Assembly (NCBI GenBank): GCA_022495005.1 | Contig: JAGYXB010001325.1 | Coordinates: 620,001 to 684,000 of the forward strand | Direction: 5' to 3' | DNA: 64,000 bases | Origin: Rhyacophila brunnea | Taxonomy: Eukaryota; Arthropoda; Insecta; Trichoptera; Rhyacophilidae | In this document: positions 46,791 to 58,148 of the stretch, one piece after another | Layout of the letters: every line of letters starts with the position of its first letter | Position numbering within the stretch: the first letter of the stretch is position 1 | The notes under the pieces: model-generated | What the model saw: only the letters and a program-made list of their open reading frames with translations | Database searches by the model: none | What the model was told of the DNA's origin: nothing | Program-made: the position numbers and the translations under genes

Positions 46791-47560
46791 GTGTGCCATG
46801 AATATCCTTTTTTCGAGCCACAAAAGGAGCTGAAGATGATGCATACAAAGAGCAATACTTGTTTATATCATTTAACTCCATGTTAATAACTTTAAAAGGC
46901 TTGTTTTTTTTACATGTCCCTACAAACTGAACCCAATCCCATGGAGTAACAATCTGCATACCGTTCAGCATCTTTTTTGACGTTCTGTTATAGAGTGGTC
47001 AGTGTCTATCTCCATGTGTATATGGCCTCGTAATAGGAATTTGTGATTTATGATTTTCAGCATAGGAATGGTTTTCAGAAACCAGGTATATGAAAAAACA
47101 ATCATGATATACCTATTTTGGCCAGGGCAATTAATTATCATACAAAATCGTCAGCTCTTCAATCTTTGCTAAAACATTGCTAGATGCACATTTCATCAAG
47201 CAACAGCCGATCTTATTGCCACGCCTTCCACTTTTTATTTCATCCACATCAGTATTGTGTCTCACTTACCACTTGCATCATCGTAAATTGTAAAATTCAG
47301 AGTCCACAATTTTCTCAGATGGAAACTATATGGAGTAGGTAAACACTTCTCAAAGTCAACCATTATTACTTTCATACTGGTAATTTTTTTTCTTGCAAGA
47401 GTTTTATCAATCTTATTTAATTGCAGCTGCTTCCTGTATGTGGTCTTCCAAAAGGTGTCTTTGAATTTCTTTTTCTTCAAAAGAAATATTGACATCTTTA
47501 AGACTCATCTTAGGGCTATCGCATGCGTCACAGGTATCATTGCTTGGCAAATCAAACCCG
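46780..47560 (-). pseudogene. DUF7869-like (putative DDE-type transposase) remnant
   Basis: Across three frames the minus strand reads in order: SNDTCDACDSPKMSLK (Cys pair), KEIQRHLLEDHIQEAAA, MVDFEKCLPTPYS, RKLWTLNFTIYDDASGK, NCPGQNRYIMIVF, IINHKFLLRGHIHMEIDTDH, TPWDWVQFVG and NKPFKVINMELNDI. From memory this order matches a large insect repeat protein family carrying the DUF7869 domain, in which D (VDFEK), D (xDNCPGQNRN) and the late HTHMEAD/E region are conserved; a DDE/RNase H-like role is inference. At least three frameshifts and stops show it is dead. Confidence 0.75.
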
Positions 47561-47857
47561 AATTAAATTTTTATTTTATTTAATTGAAATTCCATTTTGA
47601 ATAGGTATATGGCGATAGAGCCACAATTTTGGGTTCATTCATGTGGTTCTTTGGAGAATAAATCAAACATTTTTGTAATACTTGTTTATGTATAACTAGC
47701 TGCATTACCCGGCGCTGCCCGGGAGTTACGTAGAGTGCAAGGAATTGAATTTAAAAAAGTAAAAAAATATAATATTTTAGATATTTATTTTTTTGTACAT
47801 TTATTGCATTTAAATATCTAAAAAAGTAGTACAAATTCTATTTATTATTATAAAACT

Positions 47858-47989
47858 GTCCTCGGGGTGCAACGGGTTAAAACTGAAATTCGAGACCCCG
47901 ACCACGCACTCCGGCTCTGATGCGTCCCCGGGGTGCAACGGGTTAAAACTGAAATTCGGGACTCCGACCACGCACGCCGGCTCTGATGC
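47858..47989. repeat. 66-bp tandem repeat, two units plus a third nearby
   Basis: Two adjacent units (47858-47923 and 47924-47989), about 90% identical, contain GGGGTGCAACGGGTTAAAAC and CCGACCACGCAC. A third, more diverged unit is at 48246-48305. Minus-strand frames across them therefore repeat the peptide NFSFNPLHP; this reflects the DNA repeat, not a gene. Confidence 0.85.
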
Positions 47990-48679
47990 CACTACATACA
48001 ATTATTGTCCGTGAGTGAAGCATTCCGATCTACGCGTAACACGTCGCCCGCGCCAACCTGGCGGTTATTAGTTTTTCTAATCTTACTTTGCCATTTGACT
48101 TCCGATCAAGCTGAAATAAAAGCCAATATTTTTTAAATGTACACATTTTGGCGACATTTTCAATAAAAAATGGGGGTTGCAGCATTAACTTCGGCGTTTC
48201 AAGACCTTGTACGCGGCGACTTTTTTCCGCAAAAACCGTAAAACTGTCCCTGGATTGCAACGGGTTAAATCTGAAATTTGAGACCTCAACCATGCACTTT
48301 GGCTCGTCAGCCCCCGTCTACTGTCCAAATTTTGTCGAAATCCGACTACGCGTGTGGATTTCTACAAAGAAAAACGAAAATTATAGTAAAGATAATACGT
48401 ACCTACCTAACGTTTGTTGGACTTCCGTGTTTATGGAATTAATATAATGGTTTATTAACATTTTTCTTAGAGCATAAACATCGTAAAAAGGACACCCGCT
48501 GTTTATGCACTAAAGTGATTTAGACTTCAGTGATTTTTTAATTAGCTATACCTATCGGTTAATTTACTACTTATGGACTTCAGTGTTTCATTCATTTTTG
48601 TAATGAAATAAAAGAAAATTTTCTGCATATTTAACTCAGAAATGGTAAAAACTGGACTTCCGTGGTTCATACTCTAGTG

Positions 48680-49303
48680 TACAGATTTGTTTAATATGTA
48701 TTATCTGTAACTATCTCAGATGGGCCTACGTTGTTTCCAACGTGAAGATCTCTTCATTTAGAATGTTCGGCAGTTTTATATTAGTTTTAATTTGTTACTT
48801 ACTATAATTTTTAATATTGCCTCTACGTGCTCATCTCTCCCATGGGTACCTTAACTTAAAGTCATGTAAATTCAGTCAAAGCACATTTGAGTGCATGGCG
48901 ACCTTAGTCTCCTGAGACATTCCTAGTCATAAAAAAATTAAGCTTCACATCCAAACGTAGGGTCCCGTGATACGCTTGATTAAGACCGGATGTGGTACGG
49001 GGCGGGGATGGTTTGGTGGGGCCATTGACTTCAACGTTGTTTTAACAGCCCTGATCTAAACCATGAAAAATTATCAAAAATAAAATATATGCCTGTAAAA
49101 AAATAAATTATTTTTTACACCCACGTGTATTAATTACTGAGCTGTAACCTTTTAATATTATAACGTAATCTAATTTGGCACAGTTGATTACTTTATTAAA
49201 TGTTCAAATTTACGTGGGTTAGAAAGTAAATCTTATAAGTAGGTATTTACCAAAAATAAAATAAACAGGCTTTCATTTAAAAAAGATAACAAAAATACGG
49301 TAG
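48680..49303. other. Intergenic DNA, no gene seen
   Basis: Unassigned; a GC-richer stretch at 48950-49030 has no recognisable feature. Confidence 0.5.
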
Positions 49304-49305
49304 TA

Positions 49306-50606
49306 CGAGGGTGGGTCAATAAGTCCTTAGAAAAGCCGACAGGTGGCGCGACTAGTACTGTAAGCGGTTTGTTTTCATGCAGCGGCACTACCGATTCAGT
49401 ATGCTGCGAAGTTTCAATCAGATTGGTCGGGTTGTTGTGTGTTTCTCGTACATTTAAAAAAAAATTTGCTTGTGGAAAATGGAAAAATGGAAAATGGAGA
49501 AAATTGAGTTTAGAGCTGTTATTAAACATTTTAATATAAAAGGGTTAACAGCAAAGGAAATAAAAAATGAGTTGGATTTAGTTCACGGCATATCTGCTCC
49601 TTCACTTGCAACTATTTATAACTGGTTAAATGAATTTAAACGTGGTCGTACATCAACAAAGGATGAACCACGCTCAGGACGTCCTGTAGAGGTGACTACA
49701 CCAGAAATGATCAATAAAATCCACGATATGGTGTTAAGTGACCGAAGATTAAAGTTGAGTGAGATAATTGAGGTTACAGGGATCTCAAAAGGTAGCGTCA
49801 TTTCTATTTTACATGACAAATTGGGCATGAAAATATTTCTGCAAGATGGGTGCCGCGTTTGCTCACAGTCGACAATAAACGCAATAGGGTGGTGGCCTCT
49901 AAAGCCCTGTTGTCGCTCATGCAACGCAATCCGGATGAATTTTTTCGTCGCTTTGTGACTGTAGATGAAACATGGATACACCACTATACTCCCGAGACGA
50001 AAGAACAGTCAAAGCAGTGGATTGCGAAGGCAAACCATGTCCAAAGAAGGCGAAAACCGTAAAATCAGCTGGTAAGGTTATGGCTACTGTATTTTGGGAT
50101 GCACGTGAAATTATTTTCGTTGACTATTTGGAAAAAGGAAAAACAATAACAGGGGATTATTATGCATCTTTATTGGACCAGTTAAAAAACAAAATTGAAG
50201 AAAAACGGCCTCATTTAAACAGGAAAAAAATCCTCTTTCATCAGGACAATGCCTGTGTTCACACATGTTTACGATCAATGGCTAAAATTGAAGAATTGAA
50301 GTTCGAATTGGTCGACCACCCACCGTATTCGCCAGATTTAGCCCCCAGTGACTTTTTCCTTTTCCCAAACTTAAAAAAATGGCTAAGTGGACAACGTTTT
50401 TTTTCAAATGAAGAAGTCATCGATCGGACAAATGCTTATTTTGAGGACCTTCCGAAAACTTATTTTTCTGACGGTTTAAAAAAAATTGAAAAACGTCTAA
50501 CCAAGTGTATTGAGCTCCAAGGAGATTATGTTGAGAAATAAAAAAAAAATACAAAAATAAAAACTGTTTTAATGCTTTTTTCTAAGGAATTATTGACCCA
50601 CCCTCG
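49306..50606 (+). mobile_element. mariner transposon, nearly complete
   Basis: The 1301-bp element has inverted ends beginning CGAGGGTGGGTCAATAAGTC at the left and, on the opposite strand at the right, CGAGGGTGGGTCAATAATTC, each extending through CCTTAGAAAA. It is flanked by the TA dinucleotide at 49304-49305 and 50607-50608. Length, TIRs and TA duplication match the Tc1/mariner superfamily. The single transposase gene spans 49470-50541 but is shifted twice. High overall preservation suggests a fairly recent insertion. Confidence 0.97.
49470..50541 (+). pseudogene. mariner transposase, DD34D, two frameshifts
   Basis: Order along the protein: N-terminal helix-turn-helix DNA-binding region (FRAVIKHFNIKGLTAKEIKN, YNWLNEFKRGRTSTKDEPRS), a second helix-turn-helix (GISKGSVISILHDKLGM), first catalytic Asp in TVDETWIHHYTPETKEQSKQ, second Asp in LFHQDNACVH, third Asp in YSPDLAPSDFFLFPNLKKWL. 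The second and third Asp are 34 residues apart, the DD34D of mariner proper. Total length (~355 codons) is normal. Frame changes at about 49833-49840 and about 50020-50027 (each equal to a one-base loss) break it; all three catalytic Asp remain. Confidence 0.95.
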
Positions 50607-51031
50607 TACCTCTTATGTGAGTTTTAAAATTATTTGTATTTAAAAAAAATTTACTATTTTTTTTTATCAAAGGAATAATTTACGTGAATTAGAATTTAAA
50701 ATTCATCATTTTTCATACCTAACATATTATATACTTTAGCGACTGTTGTATAAAATAGTATGTACCTGTAATTTGATGATTTTGGGCCGAAGTTTTATTT
50801 GGCGTACCTAATAATTAGTTTTTATATTTATTTTCCTAAAACATTGGTTTATTTTTTATTTAAAAAAAATATCTGTATTAAATAATACGCAATTTATACG
50901 AATATTTATTTATCATTAGATATTAACAATATCCAAAATTTGTCATTGATTAATTAATTAAATAATTATATTATACAATACAGTTTATTCATAAAAATCA
51001 TTGTAGAATGGCAATTACTGTCGGATACAAT

Positions 51032-51809
51032 CATGGCTTCCACATCCTGAAGCGGGCCCCCAGGCCATGATTTTTGACAGGCTCCCCTACCTGTCGGTTA
51101 AGAGTGGTGTGATGCTCTACGGCAGCATTTACCAAATGGTATTTTGCAGAACCCAATAGTTTTGCAAGGTTTAGGGGAATTCCATGTATTTTTAATGATT
51201 TTTTGTATTTATGAATAAATCCACTTGAAATAATATTAAGTTGTCGGCACTTGGAATTCGAACAGTGGAAAAATGAAACATTAATTTTTGTGGAATCTAC
51301 GAGTATTTAGGATAGGTTAGGTTAGATTAGGTTGAGGGGGGTTTTAGTGGGTAAGAATATCACACAACCATCAGTCAGTCGCCGCTGACTGCTGGTGGTG
51401 TCTTAAGAAGATTTTCCCCCGCCGGAAAAAAAAGGTTAGGTTAGGTTAGGTCATTATTTCGTTGTACCTAGTCACCCAATGTTTTTGAACATATTATATT
51501 GATTAAGATGAGATATCCTAAACTTGCCGGCAAAGTCCCGTTTATTTGAGGCTCTTTAGCGATTAGGAATGCGAGAAATTAGGTAAACAATTTGATTTAT
51601 TATGGCGTATTGAAATCTGTGCTATTAAAAATCTATCAACATCATAGAGATAGGACCATTTCAATAGTAAATTTATATTTTTCCTGAAAGGTCATAGTTA
51701 TATTTATCGTTGTTCTGTTTTGTCATGGAACCGTTTATCTCACAGCTAGTCAGGCCCTTCTAAGATGGAGTCTCTAGGTGAGAGCCCTCTCCCCATTGTG
51801 GGAGCCATG
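51032..51809. mobile_element. Family F hAT-like element, copy 2, with TTAGG arrays inside
   Basis: Ends CATGGCTTCCA and TGGGAGCCATG are inverted repeats matching 3141-3471, as do ACATCCTGAAGC at the left and TTTATCTCACAGC at the right. The putative 8-bp flanks (gatacaat / cgtataat) match at five positions, so the duplication has decayed or is absent. The copy is longer than copy 1 (778 against 331 bp), partly because of a ~150-bp segment with TTAGG arrays (51313-51450). Confidence 0.75.
51313..51450 (+). repeat. Interstitial TTAGG telomere-like repeats
   Basis: TAGGTTAGGTTAGATTAGG at 51313-51331 and GGTTAGGTTAGGTTAGG at 51434-51450 flank a ~100-bp spacer containing a CAGTCGCCGCTGACTG hairpin and a short A run just before the second array. 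TTAGG is the insect telomere unit. Confidence 0.75.
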
Positions 51810-52189
51810 CGTATAATAAAATTGGGAAAATCTGCGAATAAAATTAAAACAAAAAAATAAGAGTTTTGTACTACTTCATAAGAACCAGTGAAAACGACCC
51901 AGTTTTCAACTGTTGGCAACATCAGATAAAATGTATACGGTAAATGTGCAACTGTGCAAAGATTTATTTTAATTATTACTCATTTTAATAATCAACATAA
52001 GATTTTTCCATGCATTGAAAAGCTTCAAGCAATATTTCTGTACCTCAGAGGCAGACGGATGCAACTCCGTTTTTGGGGAAAATATACATAGCATAAAGAT
52101 GCAAATGCCATACCTATGTTAGAAGCAGAAGGATGCAAATCCAATAATCCACTAAGATAAAATTCTCTCAAACCGTCTGCAATATGTAC

Positions 52190-53893
52190 TAGACAAGAAC
52201 CAGCCAGGAGAACGAGCTTTAGAGGAGGATACAGCACTCTGGACCATATTATCCAAGTCATCAGAGAAATCAGAGCGGTAACAGGAATACAAGCTGCCGC
52301 TATCCATGGGTTTTATAGACTATGAGAAAGCGTTCGATTCCATAAAAAAAATTTCAATACTCGATGCACTCAGAATCAAGGAATTCCCGGGCGCTATATA
52401 AATATTTTCAATAATATATACAGAAGCGCATCAACATCTCCATAAACCATCGCGCATTTCCTATCAGCAAAGGAGTCCGACAAGGTGATACAATTTTACC
52501 TAAACTATTTACAGCTACATTTGAAGACTTATTTAGACAACTTGACTGGAATGACACAGGTCCCCATGAATGGAGAATACGTGAGTTATCTACGCTTTAC
52601 CGATAACAATAAATAGTAGTTTGCAAGACTCAGAAGACCTCCAAAGCAGAATGCAGTAACTCGCTGGAGTAAGCAACAAAGTAGGTTTGAAAATAAATGT
52701 ATCAAAGAAGAAAGTCATGTTCAACTGCTTTGCGGGCCAAAAAGAGATCTTCATCAATGGCATTCAGCTCGAACAGGTGAAAAACTACATTTATCTGGCA
52801 CAAAAAGTGTCTATAGATGGATGTATATTTGATGAAATTGTTCGCAGAGTAAAGCTAAGCTGGAGTGCTTTTGGCCGCCTGAATAATTTCTTCGAAAATG
52901 ACCTCTCACTGTGCCTAAAGTGCAAAGTGTTCAACCAGTGTGTACTTCCCATAATAACATGCGTGTGAAACATTGACCCTAAGTAAAAGAGAGATCTAGA
53001 AACTTTGAGTGGCACAATGTGGTATGGAAAGGTCAGTGGCGAAGGGTGGAGGTAGGCTGTTAAGATTCGCTATAAATAATGCACACTAAACTTTTTTAGT
53101 CATATGTATTTGTTTTGATTGAACTAAGACTACAATTTACAGATGGTGTTAGTTAGTTTTTAAAAATCAATTAAACCCGGTCTAAACGAAACCATAATAG
53201 TTTTGGTCTAAATTGTGCACACTTTTTCATTCATAGTTATTTGTTTTCATTGTATTATAAATACATATTACACATATTGTTGGTTAATTTTTTTAATTCA
53301 TTAAGCCCTGCCTAAACCAAACTATAATAAATAAAAAATATTATTCTATTTATAAAATATTCAAAGTTATGTATGATTTAATCGCATAATTTTAGATATT
53401 TTATAGATAGACATGTATTTTTCGACTATTATCTATTATGGCTTGGTTTCTCAGGGTTTAATTGAATTTTAAAAACCTAACACTGTTAAAGTGCAAAGTG
53501 TTCATGTGAAAACGAAGAAAGGAGGATCTAATCGTTATGGAAAGGTGCATGCTGGGCATAACGCAAAAGGACAAAAAAGGAATGATTGGATAAAGGAACA
53601 GACAAGGATTAATGATGTGATAGAGTTTGCTAAAAACCTTAAATGGAAATGGGTTGGAACATGGCTCGAAGAAAGGACAATCGTTGGACAAATTTAGTCA
53701 TCCAGTGGTATCCAAGAGGTAAAAAACATCCACAAGGTAGACCAAGAGGCCGCTGGATCGATGAAATGATAAAGTTCTGCGGGAAAACTTGGCAACGCAA
53801 CGCACAGGAACAAGAGAAGTGAAATCAGCTTGGAGATTAGCGAGGCCTTCATCCAGCAGTGAATAAATTCAGGCTGGTGATGATGATGATGAC
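52190..53893 (+). pseudogene. Non-LTR retrotransposon (RTE-like), RT and 3' part, disrupted
   Basis: In order across several frames: FRGGYSTLDHIIQVIREIRA, IDYEKAFDSI (RT block with catalytic Asp region), ISKGVRQGDTILPKLFTATF (RT block), YLRFTDNN (the FADD box, first Asp lost to TDNN), INVSKKKVMFN, YIYLAQKVSIDG, WSAFGRLNNFF, CKVFNQCVLPIITC, and after the nested element QKRNDWIKEQTRINDV, KNLKWKWVGTW and GRPRGRWIDEMIKFCGKTWQ. The 3' end is (TGA)n-like (GGTGATGATGATGATGA), as in RTE elements. Endonuclease domain missing. Many frameshifts and stops. Confidence 0.9.
53034..53486. mobile_element. hAT-like foldback element, family C copy 4, nested in LINE
   Basis: Left end CAGTGGCGAAGGGTGGAGGT, followed by GTAGGCTGTTAAGATTCG. 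The inner foldback (ATAAAATATTCAAAGTTATG / CATAATTTTAGATATTTTAT) is present. The right arm is lost after TTTTAAAAACCTAACAC, so the terminal CCACTG is absent and LINE sequence resumes. This is a truncated element inside the LINE. Confidence 0.8.
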
Positions 53894-54249
53894 ATAATAA
53901 AATTTTATTTTTGTTTTGCTTTGTTATATTTATACCTATAACTTATACATTGTTTTATTTTGGCTAGGTAAATAAGATACAAATCCATATTAACAAAATA
54001 TCTTTAGAGGCAGAAGGATGCAAATCCACACTAAGTTTTTTATTTTATTTTTTTTAGATATGAAATTGTATTATATTTATTCCTTTCTTACATATTCCAG
54101 AAGTAATTTAATTGAATTAGAATAAAAAAATAATGATCATTATATTATATTTTCTTAGATCATTACATTATATTTTCTTAGAAGTTATGAGTATTCGTTT
54201 ACAATTGGGTATTTGGCACTTGCATCCGTCTGCCTCTGAGGTACAGATT

Positions 54250-56024
54250 TTCTATACAGTGAGTTAAATAGTAATAAAGTTATTTTATTATTACCTAATA
54301 CAATATCTGTGCTATTACAAAATAATAATAAACAATTATTATACTAATATACTAACTCTAACGTAAATTCCCGGTAAAGGCAAATATAGACTTTCTAAAT
54401 CTAAAAACCTTTCGAATTGTGCAAAAATAATATTTAAAATGTATTTTAAAATATTTTGATATTAAAAAAACTAAGTATTATATACAAATTATTATGAAAA
54501 GTTAATGTCACTTAAAACAACTTTTAAAACTCCTATATGAAAATGTTTTGCTAATATTACATTTACTCTTTGAAGCCCTATATACTCAAATTACACGCGA
54601 TAATGATAAATATTTTTTAATGGGGTAGTGGCAGATTACCCATCTTCAAAGACGTGGATATGGGTTAAAATCTCAATAATTATATTTTCTTGTAAAGTTC
54701 AATAGCTTGGACGAATGACCAGAAACCATTTCTTATAAATCAGTGTGTGAATATAATTTACACTCTGTGAAAGCCAATAGTTATTATGTTCTACTTAGAA
54801 GTGAAAATTATTAACTTTCTGAAATTGAATTTGAAATATAAGAATACGGTTTCTTCAAGCTTTTGACATTTGAATATTTGATTGTAATTAGGAACGTTTT
54901 TATGAACTTTATTTAGACTTTATTAACTATATAAAAGTTCAGATTCACCGCGTTGGTGATATTTTCCAAGTAAAATTAATCGTGGGTCCTAATGTTGACA
55001 CTATCATATTATCTAATTAGTCAAATCCGCTTTTTACGAGTTTACGTGATTATAAGTATAAGTAATAATGTTTCAATCTTTTAATAAAATCTTATTTTGT
55101 TGAAAGTCTTATCTTTACAATATCTAAGTATTTAATAATAGTTGAATTTGGTCATGTAGAGATACTGATGGTTTTTGACAGTTGCGATACGATGAAGCTA
55201 TGATATTTTCTACAGATGGGTACCCAATGCAAAATAACTTAATAAATTGGTTAGTAACATTTTTAGCATTCATTTTATATGTTTTAAATATATCTGCGAT
55301 ATAATCTACACTGAATATGGGTTTCTTTAACATTTTAGAATTTACCGGAGCTTATGGACTTTCTTAAGTAGTCCATTCATTATGTAGGCAGGTACATTTT
55401 GTTTGTAGAAAGAATATACTTATATAATATTTAGTATTTAACCGAAATCATTATAAATTAATACGTAAGCGGTTTGCTTTCATTTTTTTCAATGTCTGCT
55501 AAAACGTTGATCTTTTAAGCATGATTAAATCTAATAGGAACTTTATAAAATAATTAATATTATTATTGCTACTCTAGATTATCATAAAACATACTAATCT
55601 TCAAATATACAACCAAAATTACAGTTTGTTTTTTAATTGACTTAAATTTAGTAGTAGTTTTAGAGATATAGATTACAAATGAGAAATATAACACTTAACC
55701 AACGAAATGAACATTTATTTTAATTTTTCTATTGTATTCTAAAAAATATCACTGTTTTCCATGCATTTTGATATTGAACGTACGTTATTATGTTACGTAC
55801 AAAAAAATAAGTGTAAATAAATGACATGTAGAAGGTATTTAAAATTAAAGTTACAAATACGCATCAATTGATTATTAATATGCTTTGATTAAAAACGAGT
55901 TAACTGATTGCTTGTTATTTCAGTGCTATTTTCTATCAAACGTACGTTTTTCCTAATTGAAAATATGGTCGTATAAAGATCACATATTTTCTGCGTTCGA
56001 TGATAGTTCTTAGATTATTAGATC
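54250..56024. other. Intergenic AT-rich DNA, no gene seen
   Basis: No recognisable coding or repeat structure. Confidence 0.55.
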
Positions 56025-56495
56025 ATTACAACGTTTTTATTAGCTCGTATTCTTGTTTGTCCGGTGGTTGTTTGTCCAGTCCAAATCTTGCAATCGATTT
56101 TTAACTAACTTCTCGACTAGCTAGACATTTGAAACTTTTACAATATATCAGAACACGATGCCAATGCATTCTTTTAATACTTTTAGCCATCTTTAAGCAG
56201 AATTGAATTCATTTTCAGTTAATTTTGTTTTGTATGGAAAGTTATTTCAGAAAAATCCGTAAAAAGTAAAAGACTATTATTTGTTGCTAAGGGGGTGGTC
56301 CTAGCAACTAAATTATTAATATATACGTGCGTTACTATGAAAATCAAAATGAAATGTCAGAATGACATTTCAGTATTCAATATTTGTTTGTTTTTTATTT
56401 ACTTCATATCAAGTACTAGTTTGAGTATACTGAGCATAATAATTCAACAGAAAATTTAAAACGTTGTATTTAAAAAGTAATTTTTATCTTGTAAT
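56025..56495 (+). repeat. Family A dispersed repeat, copy 6
   Basis: Full-length: ATTACAACGTTTTTATTAGC at the start, AAAACGTTGTATTTAAAAAG and TATCTTGTAAT at the end. Contains the TATTTACTTCATATCAAGT block also present in copies 3 and 7. Confidence 0.9.
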
Positions 56496-58148
56496 TATTT
56501 TAAAATCACCTTTTTGGTAATTTAAAATAAACTGGGGAAATCCTCATCGTGAATCTTAATCTATTCATATTTTTAAAAAGTCTAAAAATATGACCTAAAA
56601 CTACAGCTTTCAGTATCCCATTTCACTATAACAAACTTAAGTAATTTCTAATACTTGATTCCATTTCTTGACTAGTAATAAACTTTCGTAAACCTAACTT
56701 CCACAAACTGAATTTAAGAATGAGGACAGCATAGAGTAATTTATTATTTAAACATTTCTTAAGTGCTGAACCTTCGGCGGTAATATTTACGATGGGACAC
56801 TTTGCCCTTCCAAAGATTTGTCGCTTAATCGCATTAGAACAATCATTTTAATCAGTGGCGCGTAAATTTCGCTTAACTCAGTGTTGTCCTAAGTAAGGAC
56901 TAAGCTTTAAATCTGGTAATAGTTTAAGCATAAAGCACTTGTACTATTTAAGCATAACATCGTTGGTTTTGCAGTTACGTATATGTACCTATCCAATAGT
57001 ACGAAAATGACACTTTGATTCCAATAGCAGCACTATTGTTTCACTCTAAACGGACCGTATTCAACTCAATAATTGAGCATATAATGCAATAATACTAAAC
57101 TAAGTAGCTTAGAATACATTGCATTTTAATGCTTTCAAAGATTATAAATTACAATTACAATTATAAAAATATTGAAAGTATAATATACGTCTGTTATGTG
57201 ATTTACTTCAGCAATGTTCTTTTAATTGGAATAACACTAAAATATTATATTTTTACTTTACAAAGTTTTTTACGCTTATAATAGTTTATCTTACAATTAT
57301 GAACAATCATATTAAGTTTTTATAAATTATGTGAAAAAGTTACTTCTACTAAAAATCTTGAAGAAATATGAATCGTTTTGTAAAATTGTGTTGCTTCTTT
57401 GAAGTACCATGTATTTATATCAACAAACTGTAGTACCTACTTACTTACATAATTATGTTGTATTCGTTATATTGTTATAGATATGTAAAGCTTTTGAATT
57501 ATAGGAATCGATTCTCGATGTGATCATAAATAGGCATTTTACGTGACTGAACCAAGTAATGTCATCAAAGAGTAAGATGCTACAAATACGATCTACACGA
57601 AATATGACAGGTATGGTTAGAGGTGCGGAAAGTGGTGGTGGATCAAGGGATTTCGCGCAACCGTGCGTTTGCCCTGTTTGATTCTAGAGCGTGACAGGGT
57701 AGAGTAGCTAAGTAAGTAATATTTTATACGCATTTTTTTTGATATTACACTAATGTAATATTATACTAACATTTTTTTTTTTACTTTTTCACATACGATT
57801 TATTACAGAAAATGATGACAACATTTAGGTTGAAGTTGAATGAGCCATGGTTTAAATCCACCAATCAATCGAAAAAACAGCATGTTAATCAGATTTCTTT
57901 GATTCGATTCTATTAAAAATTAACAATATAACGTCTGCTATAACACAAAAGCGTAAGCTAGTTTGAAGACAAACTAATTTTTGTAATATGAAAAAATGTA
58001 TGGACACGACTTTTTAAATACTTGAAACCCATACACGCCATGTGGAAAATCTGTAATTCTGTTACTTGCGGTTTTTCACCATACGTAGGCTATCCTCCAC
58101 GTAACCTTACCATTGTATATAGTGACAAGGATTTGTGTGTATACGCAA
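56496..58148. other. Intergenic AT-rich DNA, no gene seen
   Basis: A short GC-richer stretch at 57600-57715 (GGTATGGTTAGAGGTGCGG) has no supporting structure for an exon. Confidence 0.5.

Larger units (their letters stand above)
45866..48676 (-). mobile_element. 2.8-kb TIR DNA transposon with DUF7869-like coding remnant
   Basis: The ends are near-perfect 22-bp inverted repeats: TAGAGGATGAACCACGGAAG plus TC at the left; on the opposite strand at the right TAGAGTATGAACCACGGAAG plus TC. The terminal word TGGACTTCCGTG is repeated inside near both ends (46063, 46135 inverted, 48418, 48574 degenerate, 48653), like subterminal transposase-binding sites. A minus-strand protein remnant (46780-47560), a LINE fragment (46440-46790) and a 66-bp tandem repeat lie within. 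No certain target duplication. Superfamily not one I can assign. Confidence 0.75.
52037..54247. mobile_element. 2.2-kb TIR element hosting a LINE
   Basis: Ends are near-perfect inverted repeats of ~27 bp: left TCTGTACCTCAGAGGCAGAC then GGATGCAA; right TTGCATCC then GTCTGCCTCTGAGGTACAGA. The inner word GCAGAAGGATGCAAATCC recurs in direct orientation at 52125 and 54010. A LINE (52190-53893) fills most of the interior, so the original element was probably only ~500 bp. No target duplication identified. Confidence 0.8.

Noticed and set aside
47810..48001. Minus-strand frame with repeated NFSFNPLHP peptide
   Set aside because: The repetition comes from the 66-bp DNA tandem repeat; three loose copies with different frames do not make a repeat protein.
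49616..49984. 122-codon minus-strand frame
   Set aside because: It is the antisense shadow of the mariner transposase; no independent similarity.
53023..53546. 11-bp target duplication tatggaaaggt for the family C element in the LINE
   Set aside because: The word is part of a longer LINE segment present on both sides of the insert, so it is not a clean insertion duplication.
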